This document shows positions 1 through 5,531 of a stretch of 12,626 nt of DNA, one piece after another. Every line of letters begins with the position of its first letter. Position 1 is the stretch's first letter. The notes below the pieces were generated by a model, which was not told the DNA's origin, did not search any database, and saw only the letters and a list, made by a program, of their open reading frames with translations. This stretch comes from an uncultured Bacillota bacterium (lineage in GTDB: Bacteria > Bacillota > Clostridia > Peptostreptococcales > Anaerovoracaceae), in NCBI GenBank assembly GCA_958448635.1, contig CAUDEQ010000057.1:1-12626 (forward strand). The letters run 5' to 3'. A program made the translations under genes and the position numbers.

Positions 1-11
1 GATTGGCTGAT

Positions 12-56
12 TTAACTGAGCTCGTAGTGGTTGAATATTCTGGGCTCTAACAACAT
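12..56 (-). other. Short ORF downstream of the sigma-54 promoter (truncated gene start or leader peptide)
   Basis: An ATG at 56 follows purine-rich GAGGAG/AGAGGA sequence that could act as a ribosome binding site. It opens a 14-codon frame (MLLEPRIFNHYELS) closed by TAA at 12-14; an in-frame ATG at 74 would add six residues. It sits just downstream of the sigma-54 promoter at 121-136 and is read in the same direction, so it is where the first gene of the regulated transcript should start. It may be a leader peptide, a gene broken by a stop, or chance. No family can be recognised. Confidence 0.2.
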
Positions 57-120
57 TTCCTCTACTCCTCTCATTTTAATAAGTTTTATAGTACATAGAA
101 TTATTAACGCAAATATATTG

Positions 121-136
121 AGCAATAATTGTGCCA
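121..136 (-). promoter_or_regulatory. Sigma-54 (-24/-12) promoter
   Basis: On the minus strand the sequence reads TGGCACAATTATTGCT, which matches the RpoN consensus TGGCAC-N5-TTGCW with the GG and GC doublets exactly 10 nt apart. It lies downstream of the sigma-54 activator gene and points away from it towards the left edge, the usual arrangement of an enhancer-binding protein next to its target operon. The predicted start is near 110, about 50 nt before the possible ATG at 56. The target operon would lie beyond position 1. Confidence 0.7.
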
Positions 137-181
137 AACATAAAAAACACTTATTTCAACGTTTTTTTGATTAATGGGACG

Positions 182-228
182 AAAAAATGGGATGAGTTTA
201 CACATTTCTTCCCGTAAACCCATCCCAT
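182..228 (-). terminator. Intrinsic terminator of the sigma-54 activator gene
   Basis: On the minus strand a 15-bp stem (ATGGGATGGGTTTAC paired with GTAAACTCATCCCAT, one G-U pair) encloses a 12-nt loop and is followed by TTTTTTCG. It lies about 40 nt past the activator stop codon. A T-rich run on the other side (TTTTCTACTTTTTT) means it could also terminate plus-strand transcripts. The same dyad sits roughly 50-90 bp upstream of the sigma-54 promoter, so it could also overlap an activator binding site; that part is inference. Confidence 0.8.
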
Positions 229-269
229 TTTCTACTTTTTTCGGTCATTTTCCTATTATAATAGTATCA

Positions 270-2270
270 CTAAATACGGATCTTCGCTCCACTTCGGCCA
301 CTTTTATATTCAATACAACCACTTTCCTTTAGCCTCTCCATAACCTTTCTTATCTCGTATTCAGAAACATCCTCTCCCTGTTCTTTTAATCTCCTATGTA
401 TTTCTCTCCTTCCCATGTTTCTTTCTTCTAATAATTTTAGTATCTTATATTCTATTTCATCTTTATCATCGCATCCTTCATTTATAACTATATTAACCTT
501 TCTAATATAATCAGGAGCATCTTTGGCAGTGAGTTTTTTACCACTACTCATATATACCATATATTGTATGCAGTTTTTTAATTCTCTCACATTACCTCTC
601 CAGTTATACCTCATCAACATTCCCATCAACTCATCATCAATCTCTAAAGCGTTGATTTTAAGTTCTCTAAACACCTCTTGAATCAAAAGCGGAATGTCAC
701 GCTTTCTTTCTCTTAATGCAGGCAAATGTAGTGGAATAACATTAAGCCTATAAAACAAATCTTCTCTGAAGGCTTTTTCTTCCACAAGACCAAATAAGTC
801 TTGATTTGTAGCTGCAATAATCCTAACATCAATAGGAATTATACTATGTCCACCTATACGCATAACTTCACGTTCTTGCAAAACTCTCAACAGTTTTGCT
901 TGTAATGCTTTAGGCATGTCTCCTATTTCATCTAAGAAAATCGTGCCTTTGTGTGCAATTTCGAAAAGACCCTTTTTCCCGGTTTTTTTAGCATCTGTGA
1001 ATGCACCAGCCTCATATCCAAAAAGTTCACTTTCCAACAAAGTCTCTGGAAGAGCCGCACAATTGATGGCAACAAACGGCATTTCTTTTCTTTGAGAGCT
1101 ATTATGTATTGACTGTGCAAACACCTCCTTACCCGTGCCACTTTCTCCGGTAATCAACACAGCCCCATCAACCGTTGCCATAGTTTTGGCTTTATTTATA
1201 CATTCCAGCATCGTGTTATGCCTTGTTACAATCCTATCAAATGTATATTTTGCAATGTATCCTTGTTCCTTAATGCGCCGACTAATAGCAGCACTTTCTT
1301 CTTGCACTGCACTAATGTCTTTTAATATAACTAAATACGTTTTACTATCCTTAAACAAGTTTACCAATTTCTTTGTAATGATAACATTTTTTCCTATTTC
1401 ATTTATTTCAAAAACTACATTCTCTAAAGTCTCCTCTGATAATAATAATTCTTTTAATTTACTTTGAAGCCCACTATCACTAACCGCACAATTTTCTAAA
1501 TCTTTTTCATAAATATTCAAAAGCGTTAATAGACTTTTATTCCAATGCATTAATTTATTATCTTGATTTATAATTAGTACGCCATCTTCCATAACATTAA
1601 GCACTTCTTCATGAATATTTTTTATTAAAATATTATTTTTTAAAGTCGCTAAAATACTATTGTTGAGAGGAAATGTATTAAGAGAATACAACAATAGTTT
1701 TTGTTCTATTTCATCATCATATATGTGTAGTTTAGTCGCAATTTCCAACATAGTAGACATATCAATTACTGTCCACCCTATATCTATAACATTTGAAACT
1801 TGCTTTTGCGAATAAAATCTAAGGCCAGGAGTTACCGCTAGATCTATTCCTGAATTAACATGTTTTTCTATCTCTTCTTTTTTCGTTTCTTTATGAACAG
1901 GGATCCATTCAATATGTCTGACACCAATCCCTTTTAATACAGAGATAATGTTCATGCACGTCTCCATACTGTAGTCTATAAGCATGGCTTTTGTTCCATG
2001 CGGCAGTTCAAAAATACGTTTTAAATTTTCATAAATAAAAGTCCTTCTTAAATAAACAATTTCTGTATTAGCGTTAAGCCTAAAATGGATATGATTGTTC
2101 ACATATTCATTAGAAACCACAACTAAATCTGCCTTTATACACTCCGGCAATTCATCATAAACGCAATATGCTTTCACTTCAATATAATCACCAAACAAAT
2201 CGTTTATGTTATTTAAATACATTTCCTTTGCGCTTTTTTCTAATGTAATAAGTGCTAGTTTTTTTCTCAC
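270..2270 (-). CDS. PrpR-like sigma-54-dependent transcriptional activator (PAS, AAA+, C-terminal DNA-binding)
   Basis: A 666-aa bacterial enhancer-binding protein that should activate RNA polymerase-sigma-54 at a -24/-12 promoter using ATP. Residues 1-200 look like a PrpR_N-type sensory domain (note GIDLAVTPGL near 141-150). Residues about 218-320 resemble a PAS domain. The AAA+ domain (about 345-580) has Walker A GESGTGKE at 375-382, Walker B FLDEIGD at 445-451, the FREDLFYRLN segment at 501-510 and NWRGNVREL at 556-564. The C-terminus (about 604-650) is a predicted winged or helix-turn-helix region. The sigma-54-contacting loop reads GAFTDA (422-427) rather than the usual GAFTGA. Translation starts at GTG 2270, chosen for the AAAGGAG site 7 nt upstream. 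The best candidate target is the sigma-54 promoter at 121-136. Related clostridial regulators often control amino-acid or organic-acid catabolism; the ligand here is unknown. Base composition is more AT-rich than the genes to the right. Confidence 0.93.
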   Translation of the reverse strand: MRKKLALITLEKSAKEMYLNNINDLFGDYIEVKAYCVYDELPECIKADLVVVSNEYVNNHIHFRLNANTEIVYLRRTFIYENLKRIFELPHGTKAMLIDYSMETCMNIISVLKGIGVRHIEWIPVHKETKKEEIEKHVNSGIDLAVTPGLRFYSQKQVSNVIDIGWTVIDMSTMLEIATKLHIYDDEIEQKLLLYSLNTFPLNNSILATLKNNILIKNIHEEVLNVMEDGVLIINQDNKLMHWNKSLLTLLNIYEKDLENCAVSDSGLQSKLKELLLSEETLENVVFEINEIGKNVIITKKLVNLFKDSKTYLVILKDISAVQEESAAISRRIKEQGYIAKYTFDRIVTRHNTMLECINKAKTMATVDGAVLITGESGTGKEVFAQSIHNSSQRKEMPFVAINCAALPETLLESELFGYEAGAFTDAKKTGKKGLFEIAHKGTIFLDEIGDMPKALQAKLLRVLQEREVMRIGGHSIIPIDVRIIAATNQDLFGLVEEKAFREDLFYRLNVIPLHLPALRERKRDIPLLIQEVFRELKINALEIDDELMGMLMRYNWRGNVRELKNCIQYMVYMSSGKKLTAKDAPDYIRKVNIVINEGCDDKDEIEYKILKLLEERNMGRREIHRRLKEQGEDVSEYEIRKVMERLKESGCIEYKSGRSGAKIRI

Positions 2271-2313
2271 TGCAATTCTCCTTTATAAATTTTATTAACA
2301 AAACTAAATCTCA

Positions 2314-2341
2314 CTTATATAAGCGTAATGTCAAAAGTCAA
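2314..2341 (-). promoter_or_regulatory. Predicted sigma-70-type promoter of the activator gene
   Basis: On the minus strand, TTGACT (2336-2341) and TATAAG (2314-2319) are 16 nt apart, placing a start about 36 nt before the GTG start codon at 2270. The spacing is acceptable, but the region is AT-rich, so chance matches are possible. The -35 box lies over the end of the upstream gene remnant. Confidence 0.45.
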
Positions 2342-2625
2342 AAAATTCACCAGAAAAACACTTCATTTCCGGATACATCTTCTCGATCACTTCATCACCT
2401 GTACTTTTTACTTTACCAATGTCGATTTAATGTTAAAGACCTACCCACTTTATGCGCTCAAACATATCAACCTTTTCAGCAAAGTCTATAGCCTCTTTAC
2501 GGTTGCCTTCCATGCTGTAGATTTTATCAATATCGCCATACATCAGGTTACTAAAATTCTTTACTGCTTTATCGATAATGCATTCTCAAGTCCTTTTTCA
2601 GCTAAAAATGAACAGATCTACATCT
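2331..2625 (-). pseudogene. Frame-disrupted remnant of an unidentified protein gene
   Basis: On the minus strand three short frames line up end to end as if one protein had been broken. SFLAEKGLENA (about 2580-2620) passes by a frame change into IIDKAVKNFSNLMYGDIDKI and continues through KIYSMEGNRKEAIDFAEKVD to MFERIKWVGL, ending at TAA 2433. DIGKVKSTGDEVIEK then MYPEMKCFSGEFFDF runs from about 2423 to TGA 2331. The charged and hydrophobic pattern looks protein-like in all three, unlike the plus-strand reading. I recognise no family. It has no intact start and is interpreted as a decayed gene next to the activator. Confidence 0.4.
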
Positions 2626-2715
2626 AAGATGTTACTTTAACTATACTTTTCACAAAAGAATATAATATTTTAGAAATATATTAATTTAGTACATTTTACT
2701 CTTTTTACAAATAAT

Positions 2716-2904
2716 TTACAACGTCATGCAAGTAAATAATCTTTTTCGATTCATCAATAACATACAGCTTACTGAAGCTATCGGCAAAATATATGGGAAC
2801 ACAAAAGCCTCCCTCCTCTCTACCTTGTCTTTCAATACAAACCAAGTATCACGGGCAGGGTTGTTGTCTCCTTTAGTATAAATTTTGTTGTCTTGTATTC
2901 CCAT
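2716..2904 (-). pseudogene. Possible remnant of an S26B-type signal peptidase gene
   Basis: The frame from ATG 2904 encodes 62 aa containing IYTKGDNNPARDTWFVLKDK, then KVERREAFVFPYI. The TKGDNNP...D.W.V pattern followed by a hydrophobic PYI segment resembles the second conserved region of SipW/archaeal-type signal peptidases, but the upstream catalytic Ser and the transmembrane anchor are absent. The same frame is open upstream only to a stop near 2955 and has no good ribosome binding site, so if this is real it is a 5'-truncated fragment. Past residue 35 the resemblance fades. The assignment rests on a short motif and could be wrong. Confidence 0.3.
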
Positions 2905-3000
2905 GATACGACGGGGCTCCCGCAGTGTATTTTCTTTATCTTTAATTTTGAAGGTTATGCATTATTTTTACATAAAACTCAAAAGACACCGGATTTGAGT

Positions 3001-3030
3001 CAAACAAAAACTCCGCATATATTGCGGAGC
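3001..3030 (-). terminator. Intrinsic terminator after the divergent ydbC-like gene
   Basis: On the minus strand CTCCGC-AATATAT-GCGGAG forms a 6-bp GC-rich hairpin (3011-3029) followed by TTTTTG. It begins 7 nt after the stop codon of the gene ending at 3037. Confidence 0.8.
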
Positions 3031-3036
3031 AGCTAC

Positions 3037-3387
3037 TTATCTGTCAAAAGCTTCTTCATACCCCTTTTGGGGTAGTCGTTCTTCCTGCTTTTGTTGGTCA
3101 TTAACTTCTGTTATTCTTTCTTGCAAGGGTTTTCTTGTTTTTCTTCTGGTATACATACACTCCATCAATTTTCTCATTTCAGCATCAGTTAAAGTTGACC
3201 CTCGGCTCATGTACATATGATCTGGCGACCAATCACGCAGGTCCCAAACCGGCTCTTTGTGTTTGTCGTTGGCATTAGTGTTCCAACGAATGAGATTCAG
3301 TTCTTTCCTCCACCCAGTACTATGTTCCTTAAGCACGCCTACCTGTTCTACAATCTCAAAGCTAATTTCTCTGTCGTAACCATTCAT
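3037..3387 (-). CDS. PC4/YdbC-family single-stranded-nucleic-acid-binding protein, divergent copy (D)
   Basis: From ATG 3387 (AAGGAG lies 11 nt upstream; GTG 3390 is an alternative start) this encodes 116 aa. The YdbC/PC4 core is visible: YDREISFEIVEQVGVL, then STGWRKELNLIRWN, then VWDLRDWSPDH and MSRGSTLTDAEMRKLME. Compared with the other copies it has about eight extra residues (around NANDKHKE) between the WN and WDLRDW strands. A charged tail of about 40 residues follows. The frame is open upstream to ATG 3570, which would add 61 residues, partly repeated near 2940-2990, so a longer product cannot be excluded. By family knowledge such proteins bind single-stranded DNA and may affect transcription or repair. 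It lacks the promoter and leader element shared by the other copies. Confidence 0.8.
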   Translation of the reverse strand: MNGYDREISFEIVEQVGVLKEHSTGWRKELNLIRWNTNANDKHKEPVWDLRDWSPDHMYMSRGSTLTDAEMRKLMECMYTRRKTRKPLQERITEVNDQQKQEERLPQKGYEEAFDR

Positions 3388-3585
3388 CACTATCACGACT
3401 CCTTCTTCTGTAGCTTTATACCTTACAATATTAGAGCACCATTCTTCGGCTATTATGTATTCCCATTCCATATTAGCCGAAATTTTAACATTCCATATGT
3501 TTTTCCTATGCTTTATTTTTGTACAAAACTCAAAGTGCCTGTGGTTAGTGGATTTGATAATTTTGTACATGTTGGATGCGGGAGA

Positions 3586-3729
3586 TTACCTGATATCGTA
3601 CTTAGGCTGACCGCCGTTCCAGCTTACGATATTCAACTCCTTGTTCCAGCCTGTGGGATGGATGGATATGATCCCGATATGCTCCAGTATCTCAAACCTT
3701 ACTTCTCTGTCAAACCCATTGTTCATCAT
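3586..3729 (-). pseudogene. 3'-truncated PC4/YdbC-family gene (copy C)
   Basis: Starts at ATG 3729 with the same GAAAGGAG site as copy B and is nearly identical to B through NGFDREVRFEILEHIGII and IVSWNGGQPKYDIR, then stops at TAA 3586 after 47 codons. The missing half includes the DWxxDHEHMSRGVTL segment and the C-terminal helix needed for the PC4 fold, so a functional product is unlikely. Its promoter and leader are intact and it may still be transcribed. The stop lies 16 bp before the longest possible frame of copy D, so sequence was lost or replaced at this junction. Confidence 0.85.
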
Positions 3730-3766
3730 AATGTTAAATCTCCTTTCACTCGTCAATTGTAAATAA

Positions 3767-3789
3767 CTTGAAGCAATACCACTTTTTGT
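3767..3789 (-). promoter_or_regulatory. Conserved leader element of copy C
   Basis: The minus strand contains AAAAAGTGGTATTGCTTC starting at about +1 of the predicted transcript, the same element as at 4534-4556 and (with one change) 10294-10316. It may be an operator, RNA element or autoregulatory site; no function is established. Confidence 0.5.
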
Positions 3790-3795
3790 ACCCAT

Positions 3796-3823
3796 ATAAT
3801 ACAATAAAAGGAATTTTTGTCAA
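3796..3823 (-). promoter_or_regulatory. Sigma-70-type promoter of ydbC copy C
   Basis: TTGACA (3818-3823) and TATTAT (3796-3801) on the minus strand are separated by 16 nt, one less than in copies A and B. It is otherwise nearly identical to the promoter at 4563-4591. Confidence 0.75.
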
Positions 3824-3842
3824 ATGGATTTTCGCATTCCGA

Positions 3843-3881
3843 TCCAAAAAAGAAAAAGTGCCGATGTGTTCACATCGACAC
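3843..3881 (-). terminator. Intrinsic terminator after the aminotransferase remnant (copy C)
   Basis: On the minus strand GTGTCGATGTG-AA-CACATCGGCAC pairs over 11 bp (one G-U) and is followed by TTTTTCTTTTTT. It occupies the same place as the terminators at 4629-4660 and 10381-10422: between the aminotransferase stop and the ydbC promoter. Confidence 0.8.
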
Positions 3882-3909
3882 TCGTTATATATGATCATTA
3901 TTATTCAGC

Positions 3910-3956
3910 TTATTTCATCGCAGCCTTGATCATAGCAGGCAGCTTTCTGCACTTTT
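3910..3956 (-). pseudogene. Aminotransferase 3'-end remnant (copy C)
   Basis: The minus strand encodes KCRKLPAMIKAAMK and a stop at 3910-3912, identical over 46 nt to the end of the larger fragment at 4681-4726. Identity ends abruptly at 3956. Only the last 14 codons survive, so this is a duplication scar and not a gene. The offset to copy B (about 770 bp, compared with 767 bp for the ydbC starts) indicates a tandem duplication. Confidence 0.85.
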
Positions 3957-3984
3957 ATCATATTTTCGCACTGTATAAAAGTGC
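3949..3984. repeat. Inverted repeat at the copy C breakpoint
   Basis: GCACTTTTAT (3949-3958) and ATAAAAGTGC (3975-3984) are perfect 10-bp inverted arms around a 16-nt loop. Beyond the right arm, CTGCCATGGT resembles the reverse complement of the adjacent aminotransferase end (CTGCTATGAT) after skipping 10 nt, as if a short piece had been copied in inverted orientation. The arms cover the point where identity with copy B stops. Confidence 0.6.
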
Positions 3985-3995
3985 CTGCCATGGTA

Positions 3996-4030
3996 CAAAA
4001 AACGACCCCGACGAAATAGTCGAGATCGTT
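3996..4030 (-). terminator. Intrinsic terminator after ydbC copy B
   Basis: On the minus strand AACGATCTCGAC and GTCGGGGTCGTT pair over 12 bp with two G-U pairs around a 6-nt loop, followed by TTTTTTG. It begins about 20 nt after the stop codon at 4050. Confidence 0.75.
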
Positions 4031-4049
4031 AACATATGATATTTTGTTT

Positions 4050-4496
4050 TTAGAATGCCGCCTGTTCCTGCTGCTGTGCTTCCGGTATCGGCTCTATAAG
4101 AATTTCTTCCGGCACTGACTCCCCGTCAGTCATCATCTGTGAAGCTGTTGCGTCAAACGGTTCTTCAGCCACGTCGCTCTGCACGAAACCGTCGTCCATT
4201 TCAGAAGACATCATCTGCTGAGGCGCAGGCTGAGGTTCTTCTCTTCTGAAACGATTCCCCATGCGGCGTTTCTTCATAAGATCGAATATCTGACGCATCT
4301 CTTTCTCATGGAGGGTCACACCTCTTGACATATGCTCGTGATCAAGGTCCCAGTCTCGTATATCGTACTTAGGCTGGCCACCGTTCCAGCTGACGATATT
4401 CAGTTCCTTGTTCCAGCCTGTGGGATGGGTAGATATGATCCCAATATGCTCCAGTATCTCGAACCTTACTTCTCTGTCAAATCCATTGTTCATCAT
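4050..4496 (-). CDS. PC4/YdbC-family single-stranded-nucleic-acid-binding protein (copy B)
   Basis: A 148-aa protein from ATG 4496 (a second ATG follows directly). This start is chosen because GAAAGGAG precedes it, whereas the longer frame to 4571 would start inside the promoter. Residues 1-85 carry the full PC4/YdbC core: DREVRFEILEHIGII, TGWNKELNIVSWNGG, KYDIRDWDLDHEHMSRG, then TLHEKEMRQIFDLMKKRR. The remaining 60 or so residues are acidic, Gln/Pro-rich and probably disordered. Family members adopt the PC4/Whirly-like fold and bind single-stranded DNA. It has its own TTGACA promoter, a conserved leader and a terminator, so it is a single-gene transcript. It is closely related to the intact copy at 9859-10260 in the core, but the tails differ, implying divergence after duplication or import from a related strain. 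Confidence 0.88.
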   Translation of the reverse strand: MMNNGFDREVRFEILEHIGIISTHPTGWNKELNIVSWNGGQPKYDIRDWDLDHEHMSRGVTLHEKEMRQIFDLMKKRRMGNRFRREEPQPAPQQMMSSEMDDGFVQSDVAEEPFDATASQMMTDGESVPEEILIEPIPEAQQQEQAAF

Positions 4497-4533
4497 AATG
4501 TTAAATCTCCTTTCACTCTTCAATTGTAAATTA

Positions 4534-4556
4534 CTTGAAGCAATACCACTTTTTGT
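4534..4556 (-). promoter_or_regulatory. Conserved leader element of copy B
   Basis: The minus strand carries AAAAAGTGGTATTGCTTC at the predicted transcription start, conserved in all three cassette copies. Just downstream, CTTCAA and TTGAAG could form a weak hairpin (11-nt loop) before the GAAAGGAG ribosome binding site; this hairpin is disturbed in the other copies, so the linear element is the better conserved feature. Confidence 0.55.
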
Positions 4557-4562
4557 AACCAT

Positions 4563-4591
4563 ATAATACAATAAAAGGAAATTTTTGTCAA
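4563..4591 (-). promoter_or_regulatory. Sigma-70-type promoter of ydbC copy B
   Basis: A perfect -35 TTGACA (4586-4591) and -10 TATTAT (4563-4568) with a 17-nt spacer on the minus strand. The predicted start near 4556 gives a leader of about 60 nt. Confidence 0.85.
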
Positions 4592-4628
4592 ATAGTTTTT
4601 GAGAGTACTTATTTATGCTTTTCCCACT

Positions 4629-4660
4629 AAAAAACGAGGACGGCTCACACCCGTCCTCGT
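4629..4660 (-). terminator. Intrinsic terminator after the truncated aminotransferase (copy B)
   Basis: On the minus strand ACGAGGACGG-GTGTGAG-CCGTCCTCGT is a perfect 10-bp GC-rich stem followed by TTTTTT, about 20 nt after the stop codon at 4680. Confidence 0.9.
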
Positions 4661-4679
4661 CATATCATCTTTTTCGTTA

Positions 4680-5012
4680 TTATTTCATCGCAGCCTTGAT
4701 CATAGCAGGCAGCTTTCTGCACTTTTCTTCAGAGATAGAAGCTACCGATACTCTCAGTCCCTTAGCCAGCGGTACGATGAAGAGTCCCTGCTTTTCCAGT
4801 TCTGCGCTGATAGCGTCAGGATCTTCACATGGGATGGAGATGAAGAATCCTGCATCGAACGGTACTGTTTCAAGACCTGCTTCATGTGCAGCTTCTTCGA
4901 ATGCACGGCCTCTGGCGATTAGCATATCTCTGTAATGAGCTCTTTCTTCGTTTACTCTTTCCAGAAGTCCCGGATCTCCATAGATCCTTGAGAGGATGAC
5001 CTGTGCGACCTT
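4680..5012 (-). pseudogene. 5'-truncated class I/II aminotransferase (copy B)
   Basis: Encodes 110 residues matching positions 302-411 of the intact aminotransferase at 10484-11719, with 15 amino-acid differences by hand alignment. Homology begins at KVAQVILSRIYGD near 5012. Upstream, the eight or nine residues that keep the frame open to ATG 5039 are unrelated. The PLP-binding lysine, the substrate Asn and Asp and the whole large domain are missing; only the C-terminal small domain with GLRVSVAS remains, so it cannot be catalytic. Many silent differences from the intact gene show that the copy is not recent. A promoter-like sequence lies directly at the break (5028-5056), so an inert C-terminal peptide or an RNA may still be made. 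Confidence 0.88.
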
Positions 5013-5027
5013 TACACAAGCTTTTGT

Positions 5028-5056
5028 AGTATATAACATTTACCTGAATTATGCAA
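5028..5056 (-). promoter_or_regulatory. Promoter-like sequence at the aminotransferase break point
   Basis: On the minus strand TTGCAT (5051-5056) and TATACT (5028-5033) are 17 nt apart. The only in-frame ATG for the fragment (5039) lies inside this promoter, upstream of the predicted start, so the transcript would lack that start codon. It may have belonged to a different lost gene. Confidence 0.5.
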
Positions 5057-5333
5057 GGGTTTTCGCGAATTTTTTTTGCATTTTTTTATATCGAAAAATC
5101 CAGTGTTTTCAATGCTTACAGCCCGCCTTCTTCTTACACGTTTTTCGCTGTTTCTATTTTTTGTCCTTTTATGTATTTTGTCTTTTTTATGTTTTTTCAA
5201 TATATTGATAAAAAGGCCCCTCATAACCGCTATATATTGTCGTTAAGCCCGGCTCCGCCTTTCTGCATCTTCAGTAAATGGTCGTCTTATCGTTAAATAA
5301 AAAATGTTGTACACCGGAGCCAAAAAAAGAAAA

Positions 5334-5531
5334 TCAGCCAACATTTCTCGCAGAATCGCGGTACTTTTACAGTAAAAACAAGCTGTTGTTGGCTGATAGT
5401 ATAATAAAAGAGATTTTAGACAACAGTATTGACAAAAAGTGTTGGCTATAACGAGTCATCACAAACAAACAGCCAACAAAAGGGCTTTCGATGGCAGATT
5501 TAAGGTAATATTTCAAAGAAATGTTGGCTGA
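5334..5531. repeat. 198-bp segment with 15-bp perfect terminal inverted repeats
   Basis: TCAGCCAACATTTCT (5334-5348) is the exact reverse complement of AGAAATGTTGGCTGA (5517-5531). Inside are GTTGGCTGAT (5388-5397), TGTTGGCT (5440-5447) and AGCCAACA (5471-5478), so several alternative hairpins can form. A 13-bp palindrome TTTTACAGTAAAA lies at about 5365-5377. There is no coding frame of note and no obvious target-site duplication. It may be a miniature non-autonomous element, a structured RNA or a protein-binding cluster; the sequence does not decide. Confidence 0.65.

Noticed and set aside
4050..4571. Longer start (ATG 4571) for ydbC copy B
   Set aside because: That ATG overlaps the predicted -10 box, upstream of the transcription start, while ATG 4496 has a strong ribosome binding site and matches the start of copy A.
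5012..5224. Minus-strand 70-codon Lys/Arg-rich frame
   Set aside because: Low-complexity translation of an A/T-rich tract that runs into the aminotransferase fragment in another frame; no ribosome binding site.
5334..5531. Retron or other reverse-transcriptase-linked non-coding RNA
   Set aside because: No reverse transcriptase gene lies next to it, and the inverted repeats lack a recognisable msr/msd layout.
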